From Chitinophaga flava (GTDB taxonomy: Bacteria; Bacteroidota; Bacteroidia; Chitinophagales; Chitinophagaceae): a stretch of DNA of 64,000 bases. The position numbers were made by a program, and so were the translations under genes. Under the pieces are notes generated by a model. That model was not told the DNA's origin. It was given only the letters and a program-made list of their open reading frames with translations, and searched no databases. The stretch lies in the NCBI RefSeq assembly GCF_003308995.1, contig NZ_QFFJ01000002.1, positions 2,480,001 to 2,544,000 of the forward strand, read 5' to 3'. Of the stretch, positions 58,196 through 64,000 are shown in pieces; position 1 is the first letter of the stretch, and every line of letters begins with the position of its first letter.

Positions 58196-61100
58196 ATGTC
58201 TTTTTTTTCCCGTATTCTGTGTGTACTGGTCCTGTCGTTGATAACCTGTAATTGTCTGCTGGCCCAAAATATTTCTGTTTATATCAATATTCCGACCGAA
58301 TATGCCGGTAAGTATGGAACGTTGAGGTTGGGGACCAACTCTTCCGGTGGTCTCTGGGGCATGTCTGATCCCGGTTGGGATATTGGTAGTATTGTTCTTG
58401 GTGCAAGAGTAAGCGCAACGCCTCCTTATGTGTTGTTCAAAGATGGAATGCCCGCCGGTAGTGTATCCATTTCTGATATCTATCCAACAAAAGCTAGTAG
58501 TACCTTTTATGGCAGCTATAATGGTTATGGCAGTTTTACAGGCAGATGGTTGTATGATATGCAGATGCCTAAAGCTATTAGTGTATCTGTTGGCGCATCC
58601 TCGCAAACCTGTGCTACCGAGCAGGTGACTCTTACCTCTTCCCAAAATTGGCCTCTTTTTTCTGATGGTATCGTACAAACAGCTGTTGTATGGGAATACC
58701 AGATTGGCGCCAATCCATGGAAGACGTTAGGGACGAATTCCAATAACTACGGAGATACATATTCCTATTCCTTTTATGGGACTAGTATCCCCGAGGTGCA
58801 GAGTGGTCAGGTTAATGTCCATTTCAGGTGCCGGGTAAGAGCGTCCTATTCCAGCAGCACCATGTATTCCGACTATTCCGCCACAACGGCTGATTATACT
58901 TTCCTACCCGGAGGACCTCAGGTAGATATAAACCGCATACAGAAAGTTTCTTCCTGTGTCGGCAGGGCCACCGGTAAGATTATCATCCCTTCAGCTGCCA
59001 TCACCAGCAGGTTTCTGAACATACGATGGATCCTGCGGCCAGGTAATGTTTCCACTCCCTGTAATCCCGATCTGTCTGGCGGAGGATCTGCCTGTGGTGA
59101 TATTATTCAATGGAGCGAGCAAAACATTCCTGTATCCGGCGGTATTACGGTTAATAATGTATCCAAAGGAAAATATACACTATGGGTGATCAACCCTTCC
59201 GGAACGGCTGGTAACTGCTACAGTCCTATTCCCGTGGAAGTAGAAGATATGGACCCGCTTACAGCTACACAAGATATGTCCGGCTCTGCGAATGTATCCT
59301 GTTTTGGTGCCAGTGATGGTAAAATCACTGTTACGGCGGCAGCTGGTAATGGCGCTACCAACGGCTATTTCTTTACACTGGCAAAAGGTGGTACTACTGT
59401 GTCTGCAAAGCAACAAGCCCCTGGTAGTTCCTTGACCTGGAACAACCTATCCGGTGGCGACTACACGGTGACCGTGGAAGATAACGCCTGTTCACCCAGC
59501 GTAATATTACCCATACACCTGAATGAACCACAGCAGATAAAAGGAGAGGTATTCCCTGCTGATCCTTCCTGTGCAAGTCCGGGCAATGGTTCTATTGCCG
59601 TGGTGGCCGATGCAGGCAGCCCGGCTGTTGCCAGCTATCAGTTCAAACTGTATAAAGATGGTTCATTGATACAGCAAAGCGGGGCAGTGGCTTCGCGTAA
59701 CTATACTTTCAGTGGTTTGAGTGATGGTAACTATATCGTACAGATATTCAACAGCGATTTCCCTTCCTGCAGTGGATGGAGTATTCCAACCAGCCTGAAT
59801 GCGGTTGCACCACTGACACTTTCTTTGGATGACCGTAGTATGGTGACCTGTTCCGGCGGCAATGATGGTTATCTGAAATATTCAGCTACCGGATCCACGG
59901 GTTATATTTTCACCCTCACCAAATCCGGTGGTAGCCCCGTAAGCAATAGCAGCGGAGTTTTCAGCGCGTTGACTGCCGGCAGCTATAGCATCAAAGTACA
60001 AAGAAATGTATCCGGCTGTAATGATGCCGTTACGCAAAATATCACTATCACAGAGCCAACGCCTCTGCAGGTAAGTCTGCAAAAAACGGATATCTCCTGC
60101 AACGGCGCTCAGGATGGTATCGTGAAAGCCACTGTTTCCGGTGGTTCCGGCTTCTATCAATATAAATGGGAAAAGCTGAAAGGCGGCGTATGGGTGACAG
60201 ACCCTTTCTGGTTTGATACCGATACCAAGATCGATGCACTTGCTCCGGGTACTTATCGTGTAGCCGTTTCCGATAGTAAGTCCACCAACTGCTCCGTACT
60301 TTCAAATATTGTTGCGATCACCGAGCTGCCGGCCCTGCAGTCCGGCGGGGTGACCATCAAAGACGCTGTCTGCCTGGCCGATGGTGCTACCGTTACCATC
60401 TCCGCTACCGGCGGTGACAACAGCTATACCTACGCCTGGACACTGGACGGCACCAATTATACTTCGTTTACATCGGGCACAGCCCTGCATACTTCCGGTT
60501 CTTATTATTTCAGAATCAAAGATGGTAAAGGTTGTACGCTGGAGCTGCCGGATGCATATACTATTACCTTGCCCGCCACGGCACTGGCGTTTACAACACA
60601 GCTGTCTTCCTTCAACGGTTTTAATATCTCCTGTAACGGTGCGGCTGATGGTAAAATCACTGTACTGGCAACAGGCGGTAACGGCGGAGCCTATACGGGA
60701 TATCAATATAAACTTGATAATGGTATTTATCAATCCGCGAATGTATTTTCGAATCTGGGCCCCGGAACTTACAGCATCAGTGTGAAAGATGCCCGTGGTT
60801 GTGTGGTGTCCGGTAGCGTAACGCTGGTAGAGCCTTCCCTGCGTATCAATGCTACGCATCAGGATATTGACTGTTACGGCCTTGCTACCGGTAGCATTGC
60901 GACTAACATACAAGGAGGGGCTGCTCCGTATAAATTATATATCAACGGTACACTGGGAGCGGCACCAGCAATCAGTAACCTGTCGCAGGGCAGTTATGCG
61001 TTGCATGTAACAGATGCCAACGGCTGTTCCAAAGACACTACGATTGTGGTTAACTACCTGTACCCGGCAATAAATATCACCACTGCTACGGTGACGGATA

Positions 61101-63559
61101 TACGCTGTTTTGGTACTCTGGGTAGCATCACACTCAACACAACAGGAGGTGATGGTGTTTACCAGTACAGTCTGAGTAATGACAACTGGGCTACGTCCCA
61201 ATCCTATAGCAGTGGTGCGGGTCTTGATGCCGGTGTGTATGCACTGAAGGTAGCCGATGGGCATGGTTGTAGTCTTACCTATAATAACAAACTTACGCTG
61301 ACAGCTCCACCTGCTGCCATCAGCTTCTCCGCCACACTTTCAGATTATAATGGTCATAATATATCCTGTGCAGGAGGTAACAACGGTACTGCGCAGATAA
61401 TTGCTACCGGTGGTAACGGTGCTGCATACAGCGGTTACACCTATGCGGTGGACAATGGTGCTTTTGGCAATAATCCATTGCTCTCCGGTATCAAAGCCGG
61501 TCAGCATATCCTGAAGGTACAGGATGGCCGCGGTTGCATGGTATCACAGAACTATACCTTTACAGAATCCGCTCAGGCACTGGGTGTACAGCTGGTGAGC
61601 AAGCAGGATGTCCCCTGCGCAGCGGTGCTTACAGGCAGTATCACAGTGGCAGGTAACGGTGGCACCGGCAGTCTGCAGTACAGTCTCGACGGTACCAACT
61701 GGCAAAGCAGCCCTGTATTCACCGGATTAACAAACGGAGATTACATCGTTACTGTCAGAGACGCTAATACCTGCGGTATCACTTTGCCGGTGAAGGTGGC
61801 TACTTTAAATCCACCTATTGTGATTGATAATATCACCCGTCAGGATATCGTTTGTTTTGGTACGGCGGGAACCATTGGGGTGCAAGCTCATGGCGGCAGT
61901 GGTAGTTTTGTCAATGAATACGCCCTGAACGGTGCCGCCTATACGTCATTTAATAACAATACCCCGCTGGGAGCGGGCAATTATACAGTTCGCGTAAAAG
62001 ATGCTGCAGGATGTTATTCTTCTGAAAGTGGGGCGGTAAGCATCACCGCACCGGCAGCAGCGTTGACCTCTTTAGTAAGTACTTCCGATTATCATGGTAT
62101 GCAGGTGTCCTGCTATGGCCTGTCCGATGGGGAAATTAACCTGACTACCAGTGGTGGCAACGGCGGCAGCTATCAGGGGTATCAATACAGTGTTAACGGT
62201 GGTGCCTACACGAATAATGCTCAATACAAAAACATAGGTGCCGGCAACTATACCATCAAAGTCCGGGATGGACGCGGTTGTGAAATCACTAAAAACATTG
62301 TTCTACAACAGCCATCAGCGCCAGTGTCGCTGGTGATCTCAGACATTGCACACCTGCCCTGTGGTGGTAACCCTACCGGAAAAATCACCCTGCAGGCTGC
62401 CGGTGGTACATTGCCCTATCAATATACACTCAACAATGGAGCTCCACAGCCGGATGGCGTATTTGCAACATTGCCTGCCGGTGACTATGCCCTCCTGGTA
62501 AAAGATGTCAACGGTTGTGCCGCATCAGCCACCACGGCAGTAACAGCCATGTTCCCACCGGTAACAGCTACCGCTACGGTTACGAATGTACGCTGTAATG
62601 GTGAATCCAATGGTGCGGTGGTATTGCAAGCGGCAGGCGGAGATGGAAGTTACAATTACCAGTGGAGCAGCGCCGGACTGAATGGGGCTCAGGCACCACA
62701 GCTCAAAGCTGGCCGTTACAGCGTAAAAGTCACTGACGGCAAAGGCTGCAGCCAGTCCTATAGTTATGAAGTAACCCAACCGCCGGTGCTGGCGCTGGCT
62801 GTGACAGGCTCGCAGATATGCGATGGTATCGATGATGGTACCATCACGACTACCGTACAAGGTGGCACCACTCCTTATCAATATGCACTGGGCAGCAGCA
62901 TCTGGGGCAGCGACAATACCTTCAGCAACCTCACTTCCGGCGACTATACCGTGAAAGTTCAGGATGCGAATGGCTGCGGCAACAGTCAGCAGACTTCCAT
63001 CACCAAACGTAATGTTAAGCCGGATGCCAACTTCCTGGTAGCCTCCCGCAAAAACGCCTATGATACGCTGGTGATCAAGGAAATCAGCCTCCCGGCACCC
63101 GACTTTGTCAGCTGGACCTTCGACCCGCAGGCTATCCTGCTGGGCTATGACCACGGTACCCCACTGATAAAGTTCACCCGTCCGGGTACCTACTGGGTAG
63201 AAATGCAGGGCACTTTCGGTGAATGTAACTACAAAGTGCGCAAAGACCTTCAGATCAGCGACTACGACCCGCTGGCAGGGCCATCCAACAGCCTGCCGGT
63301 ACGTGTAATCGATACCGTTACACTGTCACCCAATCCTAATGATGGTAACTTCCGGTTCCAGATTAAGATGAGCCGCAAGCAACAGGTGATCGTATCCATA
63401 TTTGATCTGAATGGCCGCGTGCTGGCTAAACAACAGTATAGCCCGGCACTCCTGATAGATGACCGCTTTGCTTTGGGTAATGCCAATAACGGCATTTTTA
63501 TCCTGAGGGTAGTCGCCGAAAATGAAAGTAAAGACGTCAGATTTATTATCAGCCGTTAA
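58196..63559 (+). CDS. SprB-repeat surface protein with T9SS type A sorting tail
   Basis: 1787 residues. Signal peptide (LVLSLITCNCLLAQ, about 12-24), a unique N-terminal third, then about fifteen SprB repeats (PF13573), each with a core like ISCNGAADGKI ... ATGGNG and a second cysteine near the end (DARGC, DANGC, DGRGC). A last unit has a PKD-like segment. The C-terminus is a Por secretion tail, SPNPNDGNFRFQIKMSRK through VISIFDLNGRVL-type strands to DVRFIISR, so it is a T9SS substrate placed at or beyond the outer membrane. SprB in Flavobacterium is a gliding adhesin; here the role is surface attachment by inference. Confidence 0.93.
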   Translation: MSFFSRILCVLVLSLITCNCLLAQNISVYINIPTEYAGKYGTLRLGTNSSGGLWGMSDPGWDIGSIVLGARVSATPPYVLFKDGMPAGSVSISDIYPTKASSTFYGSYNGYGSFTGRWLYDMQMPKAISVSVGASSQTCATEQVTLTSSQNWPLFSDGIVQTAVVWEYQIGANPWKTLGTNSNNYGDTYSYSFYGTSIPEVQSGQVNVHFRCRVRASYSSSTMYSDYSATTADYTFLPGGPQVDINRIQKVSSCVGRATGKIIIPSAAITSRFLNIRWILRPGNVSTPCNPDLSGGGSACGDIIQWSEQNIPVSGGITVNNVSKGKYTLWVINPSGTAGNCYSPIPVEVEDMDPLTATQDMSGSANVSCFGASDGKITVTAAAGNGATNGYFFTLAKGGTTVSAKQQAPGSSLTWNNLSGGDYTVTVEDNACSPSVILPIHLNEPQQIKGEVFPADPSCASPGNGSIAVVADAGSPAVASYQFKLYKDGSLIQQSGAVASRNYTFSGLSDGNYIVQIFNSDFPSCSGWSIPTSLNAVAPLTLSLDDRSMVTCSGGNDGYLKYSATGSTGYIFTLTKSGGSPVSNSSGVFSALTAGSYSIKVQRNVSGCNDAVTQNITITEPTPLQVSLQKTDISCNGAQDGIVKATVSGGSGFYQYKWEKLKGGVWVTDPFWFDTDTKIDALAPGTYRVAVSDSKSTNCSVLSNIVAITELPALQSGGVTIKDAVCLADGATVTISATGGDNSYTYAWTLDGTNYTSFTSGTALHTSGSYYFRIKDGKGCTLELPDAYTITLPATALAFTTQLSSFNGFNISCNGAADGKITVLATGGNGGAYTGYQYKLDNGIYQSANVFSNLGPGTYSISVKDARGCVVSGSVTLVEPSLRINATHQDIDCYGLATGSIATNIQGGAAPYKLYINGTLGAAPAISNLSQGSYALHVTDANGCSKDTTIVVNYLYPAINITTATVTDIRCFGTLGSITLNTTGGDGVYQYSLSNDNWATSQSYSSGAGLDAGVYALKVADGHGCSLTYNNKLTLTAPPAAISFSATLSDYNGHNISCAGGNNGTAQIIATGGNGAAYSGYTYAVDNGAFGNNPLLSGIKAGQHILKVQDGRGCMVSQNYTFTESAQALGVQLVSKQDVPCAAVLTGSITVAGNGGTGSLQYSLDGTNWQSSPVFTGLTNGDYIVTVRDANTCGITLPVKVATLNPPIVIDNITRQDIVCFGTAGTIGVQAHGGSGSFVNEYALNGAAYTSFNNNTPLGAGNYTVRVKDAAGCYSSESGAVSITAPAAALTSLVSTSDYHGMQVSCYGLSDGEINLTTSGGNGGSYQGYQYSVNGGAYTNNAQYKNIGAGNYTIKVRDGRGCEITKNIVLQQPSAPVSLVISDIAHLPCGGNPTGKITLQAAGGTLPYQYTLNNGAPQPDGVFATLPAGDYALLVKDVNGCAASATTAVTAMFPPVTATATVTNVRCNGESNGAVVLQAAGGDGSYNYQWSSAGLNGAQAPQLKAGRYSVKVTDGKGCSQSYSYEVTQPPVLALAVTGSQICDGIDDGTITTTVQGGTTPYQYALGSSIWGSDNTFSNLTSGDYTVKVQDANGCGNSQQTSITKRNVKPDANFLVASRKNAYDTLVIKEISLPAPDFVSWTFDPQAILLGYDHGTPLIKFTRPGTYWVEMQGTFGECNYKVRKDLQISDYDPLAGPSNSLPVRVIDTVTLSPNPNDGNFRFQIKMSRKQQVIVSIFDLNGRVLAKQQYSPALLIDDRFALGNANNGIFILRVVAENESKDVRFIISR
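60600..62800 (+). repeat. Three-domain super-repeat of SprB units, about 735 bp
   Basis: Inside the SprB gene the repeats recur as ordered triads. Unit A (NGFNISCNGAADG, NGHNISCAGGNNG, HGMQVSCYGLSDG) starts near 60610, 61345 and 62085. It is followed by unit B (IDCYGLATG, VPCAAVLTG, LPCGGNPTG) and unit C (IRCFGTLG, IVCFGTAG, VRCNGESNG). Spacing is about 244-246 residues, so the array grew by triplet duplication. Confidence 0.75.
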
Positions 63560-63596
63560 TCCATATATTTTTTTAAGAGAGAGAGTTAGTAATAAG

Positions 63597-64000
63597 ATGT
63601 ATCGTATTATCCGTATCCTATGCTTGCTGCTGTGTTTATTTACAGCTGAAGAAACTGTTGTAGCCCAGCAATATCCTGTTACTGCCAGCACGCAGATTAT
63701 TCCGCCCTATAGTGTATATCTTCCGGACTATACAGTGCCGGGCAGTGACAAGCTACGGGTAATACTCGTACAGAATGACCTGACCAAGCCCTCTTATGAT
63801 GTGCGGCTGCAGATGACGGTGGAGCGCAACGGTACGCTGATCATGCGAACAGCACCGGCCTTTAATCCACGTCCGCTGACGCTCAGTGCCGGCGTGCCCA
63901 CTATTATCAGCGGCGCCGACCTGGCAGATTATCTGAGTACCAATAATATTGAGTTCAGCGGTGGTTTTAGCCGGGACAGCTATGAGCGCACCCGCTCCCT
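63597..64000 (+). CDS. TANFOR-domain surface protein (N-terminal part only)
   Basis: The frame opens at ATG 63597 and is still open at the right edge after 134 codons. A signal peptide (ILCLLLCLFTAEETVVAQ) is followed by YPVTASTQIIPPYSVYLPDY, PGSDKLRVILVQNDLTKP, SYDVRLQMTVERNG and PTIISGADLADYLS. This is the TANFOR domain (TIGR02542), which begins very large Bacteroidetes surface proteins, often of about 1500-2000 residues. It is 37 nt behind the SprB-repeat gene and belongs to the same operon. Confidence 0.9.
   Translation, partial: MYRIIRILCLLLCLFTAEETVVAQQYPVTASTQIIPPYSVYLPDYTVPGSDKLRVILVQNDLTKPSYDVRLQMTVERNGTLIMRTAPAFNPRPLTLSAGVPTIISGADLADYLSTNNIEFSGGFSRDSYERTRS

Noticed and set aside
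1..64000. CRISPR arrays, tRNA or rRNA genes, integrases and full insertion sequences
   Set aside because: No regularly spaced direct repeats other than the coding 66-bp repeat, no recognisable tRNA or rRNA core, and no transposase or integrase motif was found by eye.

Overview
The window looks like a chromosomal segment of a Bacteroidetes (Bacteroidota) genome, most likely Chitinophaga or a close relative. The signs are a TANFOR-domain protein, SprB repeats with a type 9 secretion (T9SS) sorting tail, FecI/FecR-type sigma/anti-sigma remains, Bacteroidetes-type promoters (TTG/TTTG about 18-23 nt before TAnnTTTG), an NtrC-type regulator paired with a MacAB-like exporter, and many LytTR and orphan sensor kinases. 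Genus is inferred from family resemblance only. No rRNA, tRNA, CRISPR array, integrase or intact insertion sequence was seen.

Layout. 1-4.2 kb: end of an outer-membrane porin gene, a RibD/DHFR-like reductase, an aminoglycoside-phosphotransferase-like kinase, then an ECF sigma factor followed by a decayed fecR and a broken thioredoxin/TPR gene. 4.3-8.1 kb: a TlpA-like thioredoxin, a small AAA ATPase and the dipeptidase PepD. 8.2-21.4 kb: a two-sided ter stress locus. The plus-strand arm has two TerD, three TerY-type vWA proteins (one with a zinc ribbon), an AIM24-like protein, a PP2C phosphatase, a protein kinase and TerC. It meets at a UUCG-capped terminator a minus-strand arm with HAD, phosphoribosyltransferase, two TerD, TelA and an unknown helical protein. 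21.7-24.2 kb: a surface-type protein preceded by an apparently orphan TPP riboswitch with terminator, then dodecin and a UspA protein. 24.2-28.1 kb: a Tat-exported TIM-barrel protein, a lone flavin-dependent halogenase and a lipoprotein.

28.1-36.7 kb is one minus-strand operon: HlyD adaptor, TolC, ABC ATPase, two FtsX permeases, NtrC-type regulator and sensor kinase. It has a sigma-54 promoter match and a 14-bp perfect inverted repeat upstream in the position expected of an enhancer. 36.9-42.3 kb: an AraC regulator, a 300-nt non-coding stretch full of inverted repeats and ending in a terminator (candidate ncRNA), a small secreted protein, a GMC oxidoreductase, a two-helix membrane protein and an orphan histidine kinase. 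42.3-47.5 kb: an HxlR/SDR divergent pair with a palindromic operator, then an SDR-epimerase-LytS-LytR operon. 47.6-51.5 kb: a coiled-coil protein with 66-bp tandem repeats, a SUKH-domain protein, a lipoprotein, a VOC protein and a macro-domain protein.

51.6-64.0 kb is an operon of four very large exported proteins (1471 aa, Fn3-repeat 695 aa, SprB-repeat 1787 aa with T9SS tail, and the start of a TANFOR protein), probably building a cell-surface structure. The strongest candidates for under-described biology are the orphan riboswitch, the apparently self-regulated sigma-54 exporter operon, the candidate ncRNA, the giant surface-protein operon, and the repeated proline tail shared by the TerY proteins.
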